A DNA stretch of 64,000 nucleotides from Comamonadaceae bacterium PBBC2 (lineage in GTDB: Bacteria > Pseudomonadota > Gammaproteobacteria > Burkholderiales > Burkholderiaceae_C): NCBI GenBank assembly GCA_002255935.1, contig NKIO01000012.1, forward strand, positions 1 through 64,000. Direction: 5' to 3'. The position numbers and the translations under genes are program-made. Each line of letters starts with the position of its first letter. The stretch's first letter is position 1. Below the pieces are notes generated by a model. The model was not told where the DNA came from. It saw only the letters and a list, made by a program, of their open reading frames with translations, and did no database searches. Of the stretch, positions 32,252 through 40,970 are shown piece by piece.

Positions 32252-33432
32252 TTGCTCAGCAAACGCATGGCATCTTCCAAGCCCTTGAGGGTCAAGGGGA
32301 ACATGCGTTGACTCATCAGCTGCTGGATGATCGAGATGCTTTGGCGGTATTGCCAGACGCCTTGCGGCTCGGGGTTGATCCAGGCAAATTTGGGGAAGGC
32401 GTGTGTCAAGCGCTGCAGCCATTCGGCGCCCGCTTCTTCGTTGTTGTATTCCACGCTGCCGCCTTTTTGCAAAATCTCATAGGGGCTCATGGTGGCGTCC
32501 CCAATGAAGATCAGCTTGTAATCCTTGTTGTACTTGCGCAGGATGTCCCAGGTGGCGAATTTCTCAGCAAAGCGGCGTTTGTTGTTCTTCCACATGAAGT
32601 CGTAAACGCAGTTGTGGAAGTAATAAAAGTCCAAGTGTTTGAATTCGGCCTTGACCGCTGAAAACATTTCTTCAACCCGGGCGATGTGATCGTCCATGGT
32701 GCCGCCGACATCCATCAAAAGTAGTACTTTAACATTGTTGTGGCGCTCGGGCCGCATCAAGATGTCGAGGTAACCGGCGTTGGCCGCTGTCTTGCGGATG
32801 GTGCCGTCCAGGTCCAGCTCTTCGACCGAGCCTTCACGGGCAAAGCGACGCAGGCGACGCAGCGCCACCTTGATGTTGCGCGTGCCCAGCTCCTGCTGGT
32901 CGTCGTAGTCCTTGTAGGCGCGTTGGTCCCAGACCTTGACGGCACTGCGGTTGCCGCCTTTGCCGCCAATGCGGATGCCCTGTGGGTTGTAGCCGCCATT
33001 GCCAAAAGGCGAGGTGCCACCCGTGCCGATCCATTTGTTGCCACCTTCGTGGCGCTCTTTTTGTTCTTCCAGGCGCTTTTTGAGCGTCTCCATCAGCTCG
33101 TCCCAGCCCATCTTCTCGATGGCGGCTTTTTGCTCGGGCGTGAGCTCTTTTTGCAAGATCTTTTCCAGCCAGTCGAGTGGGACGTCTTTGGTGAAGTCGG
33201 TCAACATCTCCACGCCCTTGAAATAGGCGCCGAAAGCTTTGTCGAACTTGTCGAAGTGCTTTTCGTCCTTGACCAGCACGGTGCGGCTCAGGTGGTAGAA
33301 GTCGTCGATGCTGCACGCATCGGACGCGGGGCCGACCACATTGGCCTCAAGCGCCTCGAGCAGTGTGAGGAACTCGCGCACCGAAACCGGCACTTTGGCA
33401 GCACGCAGGGTGTAGAAAAAATCGATCAGCAT
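32248..33432 (-). CDS. VWA (CoxE-like) domain protein
   Basis: The 394-residue protein begins MLIDFFYTLRAAKVPVSV, as in CoxE-like proteins, and has the metal-binding site in LLLMDVGGTMDDH of the C-terminal von Willebrand A domain. The DxGGT form of the MIDAS is typical of this group. With the MoxR ATPase three genes upstream it forms the MoxR-VWA pair, thought to act as a metal-insertion or protein-remodelling chaperone. It overlaps the GNAT gene by 7 bases and tamA by 4. Confidence 0.88.
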   Translation of the reverse strand: MLIDFFYTLRAAKVPVSVREFLTLLEALEANVVGPASDACSIDDFYHLSRTVLVKDEKHFDKFDKAFGAYFKGVEMLTDFTKDVPLDWLEKILQKELTPEQKAAIEKMGWDELMETLKKRLEEQKERHEGGNKWIGTGGTSPFGNGGYNPQGIRIGGKGGNRSAVKVWDQRAYKDYDDQQELGTRNIKVALRRLRRFAREGSVEELDLDGTIRKTAANAGYLDILMRPERHNNVKVLLLMDVGGTMDDHIARVEEMFSAVKAEFKHLDFYYFHNCVYDFMWKNNKRRFAEKFATWDILRKYNKDYKLIFIGDATMSPYEILQKGGSVEYNNEEAGAEWLQRLTHAFPKFAWINPEPQGVWQYRQSISIIQQLMSQRMFPLTLKGLEDAMRLLSK

Positions 33433-34055
33433 GGCGATGGGTCCTTGATGCTGTAGCGGCTGAGCAGATGGCCAAGGTGCGCTTTCACCGTGGGCCACTC
33501 GCTGGCAATGATGCTGTAAACGCAGGTGTCGCGCAGTGTGCCAGCAGCCAGAGGATGCGGGTTGATCTGGTGGCTGCGCAACACGCCGTCGAGTTTGGCC
33601 CCCAAGCGCTCGATGGCGCGGCGGCTTTGCTGGTTGAAGAAATGCGTGCGGAACTCCACCGCAATGCAGTCCAGTTGTTCAAAGGCGTGGCTCAGCAAGA
33701 GCCGCTTGGCTTCGGTGTTGAGCGGTGTGCGCTGCACGCTTTGGCGGTACCAGGTGGAGCCGATTTCCACGCGGCGGTTGGCCGCGTCGATGTTCATGTA
33801 GGTGGTCATGCCGACCGCTTGGCCTGTGGCCGGATCGATCACGGCAAACGGGCACATGATGCCTTTGGCCTGCAGGTCCAGGCGGCGCTGGATTTCGGCG
33901 GCCATGCCTTCTGGGGTTGGAATCGCGGTGTACCAGCGTTGCCACAATTGGCCGTCGCGCACCGCCTCCACCAGCGCATCGTGGTGCGTGGCCGACAAGG
34001 GCTCTAGGCGCACATGCTGGCCCGTCAGGGTGAGGGGTGACGCGAAGGCGTTCAT
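33426..34055 (-). CDS. GNAT-family N-acetyltransferase (RimJ/RimL type)
   Basis: The 209-residue protein has the GNAT fold: HVRLEPLSATHHDALVEAV at the start, PFAVIDPATGQAVGMTTYMNI and RRVEIGSTWYR in the middle and RTHFFNQQSRRAIERLGAKLDG near the C-terminus, typical of the acetyltransferase_3/RimJ-RimL group. The target is unknown. The ATG at 34055 overlaps the TGA of the gene upstream. Confidence 0.86.
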   Translation of the reverse strand: MNAFASPLTLTGQHVRLEPLSATHHDALVEAVRDGQLWQRWYTAIPTPEGMAAEIQRRLDLQAKGIMCPFAVIDPATGQAVGMTTYMNIDAANRRVEIGSTWYRQSVQRTPLNTEAKRLLLSHAFEQLDCIAVEFRTHFFNQQSRRAIERLGAKLDGVLRSHQINPHPLAAGTLRDTCVYSIIASEWPTVKAHLGHLLSRYSIKDPSPC

Positions 34056-34282
34056 GCCTTGTCGTTGTTTTGTTGTTGCTTGGCTCGCCAAAACCGCGCC
34101 AAGTGCAAACCGCCGCCACCGCCCAGGCCGACCAGCAAGATCGCGCCGATGCTGGCGTTGTTGTAGCCGGCGCTGAAGATGTTCCAGCCCAAGAGTTGGC
34201 CGATCCAGTAACCGGCGACCGCGCCGCCGACAAAGCCGACGGCATCCGAGAGGCCTTCCAGCAGCAGTTTTCGTGCCGACAT
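34052..34282 (-). CDS. Small hydrophobic membrane protein
   Basis: The 76-residue protein has two hydrophobic helices with glycine-rich motifs (AVGFVGGAVAGYWIGQLLG and ASIGAILLVGLGGGGGLHLA) and a basic C-terminus. I do not recognise the family. It sits 10 bases after the MoxR stop and overlaps the GNAT start, which makes it part of the moxR-tam operon. Confidence 0.7.
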   Translation of the reverse strand: MSARKLLLEGLSDAVGFVGGAVAGYWIGQLLGWNIFSAGYNNASIGAILLVGLGGGGGLHLARFWRAKQQQNNDKA

Positions 34283-34292
34283 GGCCTGCCTC

Positions 34293-35135
34293 TCAGCGGT
34301 TGCGCTGGTTCATGAAAACCAGTTTTTCGAACAAAGTCACATCTTGTTCGTTCTTCAACAAGGCGCCCACCAGCGGAGGCACCGAGACCTTTTGGTCAGC
34401 GCTTTGCAGGGCTTCGAGGGGGATGTCTTCAGCCACCAACAGTTTGAGCCAGTCAAGCAGTTCGCTGGTCGATGGTTTTTTCTTGAGGCCGGGCAGGTTG
34501 CGCACGTCGTAGAACGTCTTGAGCGCCAGGGCCAGCAGGTCTTTCTTGAGCGTGGGGAAGTGCACGTCCACGATCTGCTTCATGGTTTCCGCTTCAGGGA
34601 ACTTGATGTAGTGGAAGAAGCAGCGGCGCAAGAAAGCGTCGGGCAATTCTTTTTCGTTGTTGGAGGTGATGAACACCAGCGGGCGGGTCTTGGCCTTGAT
34701 CAGCTGGCGCGTCTCGTAGCAATAGAACTCCATGCGGTCGATCTCGCGCAGCAGGTCGTTTGGAAACTCGATGTCGGCCTTGTCGATTTCATCGATCAGG
34801 ATGGCCACAGGCGTTTCCGAAGTGAAGGCCTGCCAGAGCACCCCTTTGATGATGTAGTTCTCGATGTCCTTGACCTTTTCTTCGCCCAACTGGCTGTCGC
34901 GCAGACGGCTCACGGCGTCGTACTCGTACAAGCCTTGCTGGGCTTTGGTGGTCGATTTGATGTGCCACTGCAAAAGCGGCAGGCCCAGCGCTTCGGACAC
35001 TTCCTCGGCCAGCATGGTTTTGCCGGTACCGGGCTCGCCCTTGACCAGCAAAGGGCGCTTGAGGGTGATGGCGGCGTTGACGGCCAGCATCAGGTCTTGG
35101 GTGGCGACGTATTTTTCGGTACCTTGAAATTTCAT
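34293..35135 (-). CDS. MoxR-type AAA+ ATPase
   Basis: The 280-residue protein has Walker A GEPGTGKT (about residues 33-40), Walker B ILIDEIDKAD and sensor 1 VFITSNNEKE, with LRRCFFHY containing the arginine finger region. This is a MoxR-family ATPase which works with VWA proteins such as the one three genes downstream. The start at 35135 (MKFQGTEKYVATQ) is where family members begin, so I do not take the longer frame. Confidence 0.92.
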   Translation of the reverse strand: MKFQGTEKYVATQDLMLAVNAAITLKRPLLVKGEPGTGKTMLAEEVSEALGLPLLQWHIKSTTKAQQGLYEYDAVSRLRDSQLGEEKVKDIENYIIKGVLWQAFTSETPVAILIDEIDKADIEFPNDLLREIDRMEFYCYETRQLIKAKTRPLVFITSNNEKELPDAFLRRCFFHYIKFPEAETMKQIVDVHFPTLKKDLLALALKTFYDVRNLPGLKKKPSTSELLDWLKLLVAEDIPLEALQSADQKVSVPPLVGALLKNEQDVTLFEKLVFMNQRNR

Positions 35136-35205
35136 GATGGGGGTCTCTTGGTCAGCGGGAAAAAACTTGTCAGGATTATGAGGGCCAGCCCGATATAATC
35201 CGCAT

Positions 35206-35219
35206 TTGATTTTTATCAA
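35206..35219. promoter_or_regulatory. Fnr/Anr-type box before the cytochrome c4 gene
   Basis: TTGATTTTTATCAA matches TTGAT-N4-ATCAA perfectly. It is 23 bases before the cytochrome ATG and just after a TATAAT at 35194-35199, so it overlaps the start of transcription. Repression under low oxygen is more likely than activation. It could also influence the divergent moxR operon. Confidence 0.6.
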
Positions 35220-35241
35220 TCATTTGGATTGTCTAAGCAAA

Positions 35242-35901
35242 ATGAACAAGCTGTTGTCCTCGATGTTCGCCTTGGCTGTCGCCTCTGTGACCGCCATTTC
35301 CGCCCACGCTCAAGAAGTCAAGGGCGATGCCAAAGCCGCTGAGCAAAAGATCGCCATGTGCATCGGCTGCCACGGCATCAAAGGCTACCAGGCCAGCTTC
35401 CCAGAGGTCTATCGCGTGCCGATGATCTCCGGTCAAAACGCCAAGTACATTGCCTCTGCACTGACCGCCTACAAAAAAGGCGATCGCAAGCACCCCACCA
35501 TGCGCGGCATTGCGGCCAGCTTGACCGATCAGGACATCGCTGACATCTCGGCTTACTACGAACAACATGGCAAGACCGAAGCCGTGGCCGCCGCTCCCGC
35601 AGCACCAGACGCCAAAGTGGCTGAGTTGCTCAAGAAAGGCGCTTGTGTGTCTTGCCACGGCGACAACTTCTCCAAGCCAGTGGACCCCAGCTACCCCAAG
35701 ATCGCTGGCCAGCACAAAGATTTCTTGTTTGTGGCTTTGAAGTCCTACAAAGTGGAAAACCAATCCACTTGGGGCCGCAGCAACGGCGTCATGGGCGGCA
35801 TTGCCAAGCAGTTCTCCAATGCCGAACTCAAAGCCTTGTCGGCTTATGTGGGTTCGCTCGAAGGCGACTTGAAAGTGGTGCCCCAATCCAAATTCCGCTG
35901 A
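35242..35901 (+). CDS. Diheme cytochrome c4
   Basis: The 219-residue precursor has a signal ending near SAHAQ and two domains with heme motifs CIGCH (near residue 39) and CVSCH (near 136), each followed by a Met-containing segment (MRGIAASL and VMGGIAKQF). It matches the abundant membrane-linked cytochrome c4 that delivers electrons to terminal oxidases. The second and larger c4-type gene of the window, it lies in a housekeeping context, with a strong terminator after it. Confidence 0.9.
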   Translation: MNKLLSSMFALAVASVTAISAHAQEVKGDAKAAEQKIAMCIGCHGIKGYQASFPEVYRVPMISGQNAKYIASALTAYKKGDRKHPTMRGIAASLTDQDIADISAYYEQHGKTEAVAAAPAAPDAKVAELLKKGACVSCHGDNFSKPVDPSYPKIAGQHKDFLFVALKSYKVENQSTWGRSNGVMGGIAKQFSNAELKALSAYVGSLEGDLKVVPQSKFR

Positions 35902-35922
35902 TTCACTGGATCGGTAGACAGT

Positions 35923-35949
35923 AAAAAGCCCGCGCAAGCGGGCTTTTTA
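35923..35949. terminator. Bidirectional terminator between cytochrome c4 and yacG
   Basis: AAAAAGCCCGC pairs with GCGGGCTTTTT around GCAA. It serves both the cytochrome gene and the convergent yacG-zapD-coaE operon. Confidence 0.88.
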
Positions 35950-35983
35950 CATGGGGCCTGCAGAAAATGCAGGCGTCAGTTTT

Positions 35984-36199
35984 TCATTGCAGTCTGGGGT
36001 CGCCAAATTCGTCGTCTGGCGGGCTGTCTTCTGGCACGCGGAACTCTTCGCTGGCCCAAGCGCCCAAGTCCACACCTTTGCAACGGGCGCTGCAAAACGG
36101 GCGGTAGGGGTTGGCGCTGCTGTAAAGGCTCGTGCCCGCACAGCCGGGGCAACGGACTTGGCGGGCTTGGATCGGTTCGGGCTGCTGGGCGTCGCTCAT
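35984..36199 (-). CDS. yacG: YacG, zinc-binding DNA gyrase inhibitor
   Basis: The 71-residue protein carries the four-Cys zinc knuckle of YacG: VRCPGCAG and RPFCSARCKGVDLGAWASEE (quoted in part). YacG binds GyrB and inhibits gyrase in E. coli. The ATG at 36199 overlaps the stop of zapD. Confidence 0.92.
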   Translation of the reverse strand: MSDAQQPEPIQARQVRCPGCAGTSLYSSANPYRPFCSARCKGVDLGAWASEEFRVPEDSPPDDEFGDPRLQ

Positions 36200-36978
36200 G
36201 CGCACAAAGACATCTCGAAGGGCACATCTTCGGCGGTGGCGACCAGGCGGCCATCGCTTTGCTGCTGCATCATCCGAATCACCACCAACAGGCGGTTGCA
36301 GCTGATCTCGGGGGTGATGTTCAAAGTGGGATCGATTTTCAGGCGCAACAACTGGAAGGTGCGGCCTTGTGGCAGGTTCTGTTGCAACTGACCGGATGTG
36401 GCCATGACTTTTTGGCTGGTGCCCGATTCGCGCAGCATTTTGAGCAGCAGCTGGATCGTTTGGGCCAGCGGTGCAAAGGGGCTGCTCCATTGGCTCAGGT
36501 CTGCGATCCGGCTTGGCGCATCGTGGTGCTGCCAGGCGTGGTACGCAGGCAGGTCGAACTCGCAAGTGCCGCCGGGGATGACCACGCGGCTGCGCAAGGA
36601 CATCAGGAAATCGTTGTCGCTCAGGCCCATGCCGATCTTGCCGCTGACTTCGTTGAGCGCTTCAAAGTGCTCGTCCAGTTGCGCAATCAAGCCGTCCAAG
36701 GCTTTTTCGGAGATGGCCGGATTGCCACGGTAGCCGTTGTACAACTGTTTTTGACGCTCCAAATCCTTGAGCACGTCCGATTTGAGTTCCGAGCGTGAAG
36801 CCACCTCGATGATCTCGAACAAGGTGGTCAAAGCGAAGTGGTGGTCCACCGCTTCGGTGCGGGCCATCAATTGGCCAAAGCGGTTGAACAATTGCTGCAG
36901 CCGCAAATAAGTGCGGATGCGTTCGTTGAAGGGGTATTCGTACAGTATCACGCGGCGTCTTCCAGTGCCCGCAATCAT
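36196..36978 (-). CDS. zapD: ZapD, FtsZ-bundling cell division protein
   Basis: The 260-residue protein matches ZapD (YacF): ILYEYPFNERIRTYLRLQQL at the start (20 residues), FDLPAYHAWQH and the region RTFQLLRLKIDPTLNITPEI near the end. It crosslinks FtsZ filaments. Start and stop both overlap neighbouring genes in ATGA fashion. Confidence 0.95.
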   Translation of the reverse strand: MIAGTGRRRVILYEYPFNERIRTYLRLQQLFNRFGQLMARTEAVDHHFALTTLFEIIEVASRSELKSDVLKDLERQKQLYNGYRGNPAISEKALDGLIAQLDEHFEALNEVSGKIGMGLSDNDFLMSLRSRVVIPGGTCEFDLPAYHAWQHHDAPSRIADLSQWSSPFAPLAQTIQLLLKMLRESGTSQKVMATSGQLQQNLPQGRTFQLLRLKIDPTLNITPEISCNRLLVVIRMMQQQSDGRLVATAEDVPFEMSLCA

Positions 36979-37592
36979 AGCCCGAAGTCAGCGGCCACTT
37001 GGGAGACTTGCGCCTCTAATTCAAGCAAGTTCAAGCTTTCGTTTGCGATCACCACGTCTGCGCAGGCCAAGCGTTGGGCTCGGCTGGCTTGCTGGGTGAT
37101 GATTCGGTCGATGTCTTGGGCAGGCAAGCCATTGCGCGCCATGACCCGCTGGCGCTGGGTCTCGGTGCTGCAGTCCACCACCAGCACCCGGTCCACTTGG
37201 CGTCGCCAACGCTCGCCCGACTCCACCAGCAAGGGCACATCAAAGACCAGAACAGGGCGGCCCATGTCCAATGCCGCCTGGGCTTGCTCGGCGGTGATCT
37301 GGCTGACCAAGGGGTGAATGATGGCTTCGAGTTGGCGTTTGGCTGGCGCATCCTGAAAGATGCGATCCCGCATGGCTTGGCGGTCCATGGCGCCGTCTGG
37401 CCCCACCATCTGTGGGCCAAACGATTGGGCAATCGCTGCAATGGCCCGTCCGCCGGGGGCGGTCACGCTGCGGGAGATCGCGTCTGCGTCGATCACGGCT
37501 GCGCCGCGAGCGGCCAGCATGCCGGCCACGGTGCTTTTGCCACTGCCGATGCCACCGGTCAGGCCGATGCGCCAAATGCGTTGTGAATTCAT
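36975..37592 (-). CDS. coaE: Dephospho-CoA kinase
   Basis: The 205-residue protein has the P-loop GLTGGIGSGKST, DADAISRSV and the lid region with PLLVESG and VVDCSTETQ. It does the last step in coenzyme A synthesis, phosphorylating the 3'-OH of dephospho-CoA. It lies between pilD and zapD as in many beta- and gammaproteobacteria. Confidence 0.96.
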   Translation of the reverse strand: MNSQRIWRIGLTGGIGSGKSTVAGMLAARGAAVIDADAISRSVTAPGGRAIAAIAQSFGPQMVGPDGAMDRQAMRDRIFQDAPAKRQLEAIIHPLVSQITAEQAQAALDMGRPVLVFDVPLLVESGERWRRQVDRVLVVDCSTETQRQRVMARNGLPAQDIDRIITQQASRAQRLACADVVIANESLNLLELEAQVSQVAADFGL

Positions 37593-37595
37593 GGT

Positions 37596-38426
37596 TTAAA
37601 GCTGCAAACCAGGCAGGGGCCCCCAGACCATGACCCACAAACCTGCAAAGGCCAAAAACGGCCCAAAAGGAATATAGCCGTCTTCGTGAAGTTGGCCGCG
37701 TGCCCGCATGAGCAAGCCGCCGGCCACGCCCGTGAGGGACGCGATCAGCACCAGCGACACCAGGGCCGGCCAGCCCAGCCAAGCCCCCAGTGCTGCCAGC
37801 AGTTTGAAGTCGCCTTGGCCCATGCCGTCTTTGCCGGTGAGCAGCTTGAAAAGCCAATAGACGGTCCACAAGAACAGATAGCCGGCCACTGCACCCCACA
37901 AGGCCTGGCTCAGGCTTTGCGCACTCCACTGCAAGCTGGCAGCCAGCAAACCCGACCACACCAGCGGCTGCGTGATGGCATCGGGCAGCAAGGTGGTGTC
38001 GGCATCGATGGCGGCCAAGGCCACCAAGGCGGCGGCAAATCCGGCCCAGGCCATGGCGCTGGCGCTCACGCCGTGGGCCGCAAAGCTCCAGACAAACAAG
38101 GCGCTGGTCAGCAGTTCAACGGCCAAGTAACGCCAACCGATCGGCGCGTGGCATTGACGGCAGCGCCCGCGCAGCCACAGGTAGCTCAGGGCCGGGATGT
38201 TGTCCCACCAGCGCAGGGGTGTTTGGCAGTGCGGGCAATGCGAGCGGGGCAAGGCCAGGTTGTAGGGGGCCTCGGCTGCGGCCTCAAGGCCAGTCTGTTC
38301 GCGGGCTTCGGCCGCCCATTGAGCTTCCAGCATGCGCGGCAGGCGGTGGATCACCACGTTCAAAAAACTGCCGACCACCAGACCGAACAGCGCGATCAAG
38401 GTCCAGCTGAGAAAGTCGATGGGCAT
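37596..38426 (-). CDS. pilD: Prepilin peptidase / N-methyltransferase
   Basis: The 276-residue membrane protein has the N-terminal GSFLNVVIHRLPRM, a four-Cys zinc site (SHCPHCQTPL and RGRCRQCHAPI), and two catalytic Asp motifs (AIDADTTLLPD and GMGQGDFKLLAALG). It cleaves and methylates type IV prepilins. The ATG at 38426 is one base after the pilC stop. Confidence 0.95.
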   Translation of the reverse strand: MPIDFLSWTLIALFGLVVGSFLNVVIHRLPRMLEAQWAAEAREQTGLEAAAEAPYNLALPRSHCPHCQTPLRWWDNIPALSYLWLRGRCRQCHAPIGWRYLAVELLTSALFVWSFAAHGVSASAMAWAGFAAALVALAAIDADTTLLPDAITQPLVWSGLLAASLQWSAQSLSQALWGAVAGYLFLWTVYWLFKLLTGKDGMGQGDFKLLAALGAWLGWPALVSLVLIASLTGVAGGLLMRARGQLHEDGYIPFGPFLAFAGLWVMVWGPLPGLQL

Positions 38427-38427
38427 G

Positions 38428-39615
38428 TCAAAAAACCTGACCCAGGCGGAAGATGGGCAAATACATGGCGACAAGAATACCGCCAATCAGACCGCCCAGC
38501 ACCACAATGATCAGCGGCTCGAGCAAACTCGATAAAGCGTTGACGCGGTCGTCCATCTCGGCTTCCATCAAACTGCCTGCCCGCGCCAGCAGGGTGTCCA
38601 TGGCGCCGGTCTCTTCACCGGTGTGGCACAACTGCACGATCATGTGCGGGAAGCGCCCGGTGCGGCCCATCGCTTCGCTCAAGCTGCTGCCTTGGGCCAC
38701 CTGCCGCTGCAATTGCCCCGTGATGCGTTCGTAGACCGGATGGTCGCTGGCCTGCCCTACAGGGCCCAAAGCTTCGGCCAAGGGCACGCCAGCTGCCAGC
38801 AGTGCCGACAAGGTTTGCGACCAGCGGGCCACCACGGCGCTTTGGATCAAAGCACCCAGCAAAGGCATTTTGAGCAAGCTGCGCTGAAGCCATGCCTGCC
38901 ATGCCGCATCGCGCTGAGCCGGGCGCCGCAGCCACCAGATCCCCAACACCACGGCCGCCAGCATGGCAGGCCCGGCAGCGGTCAGTGTCTGGCTCAAGCC
39001 CACCACCATTTGCGTGGCCCAAGGCAATTCGGCGCCAAAACTCTTGAAGACGTCTTGGAACACCGGCACCACGAACACCAGGATCATCACGAGCACAGCG
39101 CTGGCGATCACCAGCACGGCCACAGGGTAGGTCAAGGCCGATCGCACGCGCGAGCGCAAAGCTTCGTTCTTTTCGAGCGTTTGGGCCAGCCGTTCCATCA
39201 GTGTGTCCAAAATGCCCGCCGACTCTCCTGCTTGCACCATGCTGATGTACAGGCCTGAAAAGTGAGCCGGGTGTTGGCTCAGGGCCAAGTGCAAAGGCTG
39301 TCCTTCGGCCACATCTTTGTGCAGGGCCTGCATCACCTCGGTCAGTGCGGCCGATGGCAGGCTGCGCGAGAGCATCTGCAAAGACTGCAGCAATGGCACG
39401 CCCGCCTTGAGCAAGGCGGCCAATTGCCGCGTCATTTGCGCCACATCGCGGGTGCGCACGCGTGTCGTGGTGTTCCACCACTGTCTGCGCAATTGCACCG
39501 ATTGCCAGCCTTGCCGGCGCAACTGGGCCTGTGCCAAAGCGGCATGGGGGGCCTGGACTTTGCCCTGGCCCGTGCGGCCTTGCGCGTCATGGGCTTGCCA
39601 AGAAAAAGTTTTCAT
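38428..39615 (-). CDS. pilC: Type IV pilus inner-membrane platform protein PilC
   Basis: The 395-residue protein has two GspF domains (VTRxxAALLKAGVPLL-type segments at about residue 65 and 270) and three membrane segments. The C-terminus LLEPLIIVVLGGLIGGILVAMYLPIF is the family hallmark (quoted here only by description and its ends). It sits between PilB and PilD and forms the pilus assembly platform. Confidence 0.93.
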   Translation of the reverse strand: MKTFSWQAHDAQGRTGQGKVQAPHAALAQAQLRRQGWQSVQLRRQWWNTTTRVRTRDVAQMTRQLAALLKAGVPLLQSLQMLSRSLPSAALTEVMQALHKDVAEGQPLHLALSQHPAHFSGLYISMVQAGESAGILDTLMERLAQTLEKNEALRSRVRSALTYPVAVLVIASAVLVMILVFVVPVFQDVFKSFGAELPWATQMVVGLSQTLTAAGPAMLAAVVLGIWWLRRPAQRDAAWQAWLQRSLLKMPLLGALIQSAVVARWSQTLSALLAAGVPLAEALGPVGQASDHPVYERITGQLQRQVAQGSSLSEAMGRTGRFPHMIVQLCHTGEETGAMDTLLARAGSLMEAEMDDRVNALSSLLEPLIIVVLGGLIGGILVAMYLPIFRLGQVF

Positions 39616-40835
39616 GGCGCGTCTGCCTCGTCCTCGCGGGTGGCGGCCAGCACTTCGTCGAGTGAGGTGATGCCGCGCAGCACTTTGCGCAGACCGGCCA
39701 CGCGCAGGCTGGGCACGCCCTCGCGCTGGGCTTGCAGGGCCAGCACCTGAGCGCCTGCATCGCCCAGCACCAAGGCTTGCATGGCTGGGCTCAAGGGCAT
39801 GACCTGGAAGATCCCGGTCCGACCCGCAAAACCTTTATGGCAATGCGCGCAACCTTGGGGTGTGTAGACATCGACGGTGTCTGAGGGCAGCCAATTGGCG
39901 GGCATCCCGGCTTGTATCAGGGCCTCGGCAGGCAAGGGGGTCTTTTGCTTGCAATGCGGGCACAGGCAGCGCACCAGCCGCTGCGCGGTGATCAGTGTGA
40001 CGCTGGCGGCGATGTTGTAGTTGGCGGTGCCCATGTTGCGCAGCCGCACCAAGGTGGCGGGGGCATCGTTGGTGTGCAGGGTGGACAAGACCAAATGCCC
40101 GGTTTGCGCGGCCTGCACCGCAATGTTGGCCGTCTCCAAATCGCGGATTTCGCCAACCATCAAGATGTCCGGGTCCTGCCGCAAAAAGGCCCGCAATGCC
40201 ACGGCAAAAGTCAGCCCGGGCTTGTCCTGCACATTCACCTGGTTGATGCCCGGCAACTGGATCTCGCAGGGGTCTTCCACGCTGGCGATGTTGACCTCGG
40301 CGGTGTTGAGCAGGTTCAGGCAAGCATAGAGCGATTGGGTTTTTCCCGAACCTGTGGGACCTGTCACCAAGACCATGCCGTGGGGCCTGCGGATGGCGTC
40401 CACCAAACGGTCGAGGTCTTCGGCTTCGTAGCCCAGTTGCTGCAAGTCGAGCTGGACCTGCGTCGAATCCAGCACCCGAATGACCAGCTTTTCGCCAAAC
40501 AAAGTGGGCAGGGTGCTCACACGCAGATCGATGTCGCGGCCCGTGGGCAGTTGCAGTTTCATGCGCCCGTCTTGCGGCAGCCGCTTTTCGGCGATGTCCA
40601 GCCTCGACAGCACCTTGATGCGCGAAGCCAGCCGGTCTTTGAGCGCCATCGGGGGCATGGCCATTTCGCGCAGTTGGCCATCGATCCGCATGCGCACCCG
40701 GTAATGGTGTTCGTAGGGCTCAAAGTGCAAGTCCGAGGCCTTGAGCCTCACCGCTTGCTCGAGCAACTGCTGAACGTACTGGACCACGGGCGCGTCATCG
40801 CTGGGGGCCGCGCGGCCAAAAGCGTTGTCTGGCAT
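39612..40835 (-). CDS. pilB: Type IV pilus assembly ATPase PilB, short form
   Basis: The 407-residue ATPase has Walker A GPTGSGKTQS, the Asp box and His box (LVLSTLHTNDA), Walker B region DPDILMVGEIRD and the tetracysteine zinc motif (CPHCKQK and GCAHCHKG). The usual PilB is near 570 residues; here the N-terminal 160-residue N1 domain is missing. The ATG at 40835 has a strong GGGAGGAGAC before it. No piece of an N1 domain is seen upstream, so it seems a naturally short form. Confidence 0.9.
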   Translation of the reverse strand: MPDNAFGRAAPSDDAPVVQYVQQLLEQAVRLKASDLHFEPYEHHYRVRMRIDGQLREMAMPPMALKDRLASRIKVLSRLDIAEKRLPQDGRMKLQLPTGRDIDLRVSTLPTLFGEKLVIRVLDSTQVQLDLQQLGYEAEDLDRLVDAIRRPHGMVLVTGPTGSGKTQSLYACLNLLNTAEVNIASVEDPCEIQLPGINQVNVQDKPGLTFAVALRAFLRQDPDILMVGEIRDLETANIAVQAAQTGHLVLSTLHTNDAPATLVRLRNMGTANYNIAASVTLITAQRLVRCLCPHCKQKTPLPAEALIQAGMPANWLPSDTVDVYTPQGCAHCHKGFAGRTGIFQVMPLSPAMQALVLGDAGAQVLALQAQREGVPSLRVAGLRKVLRGITSLDEVLAATREDEADAP

Positions 40836-40920
40836 GTCTCCTCCCTGGGTAATGAATACCTCTGTTGGCGAATGATGGTCTGAGGGCGTGGCTTTGTAAA
40901 TGGCGCGCCAGCTTTTGGCC

Positions 40921-40948
40921 ACAAAAAAGCCGCTGAATTCAGCGGCTT
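40921..40948 (-). terminator. Terminator of ispB
   Basis: AAGCCGCTGAA and TTCAGCGGCTT form a perfect palindrome followed on the minus strand by a T-run. It lies 23 bases after the ispB stop. Confidence 0.88.
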
Positions 40949-40970
40949 GGCAGGGGAGAGCCTTGGGGGC

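Noticed and set aside
35206..35219. Fnr box as a class II activator site of cytochrome c4
   Set aside because: The box is only 23 bases from the ATG, so a start 41 bases downstream would fall inside the gene. Repression fits better.
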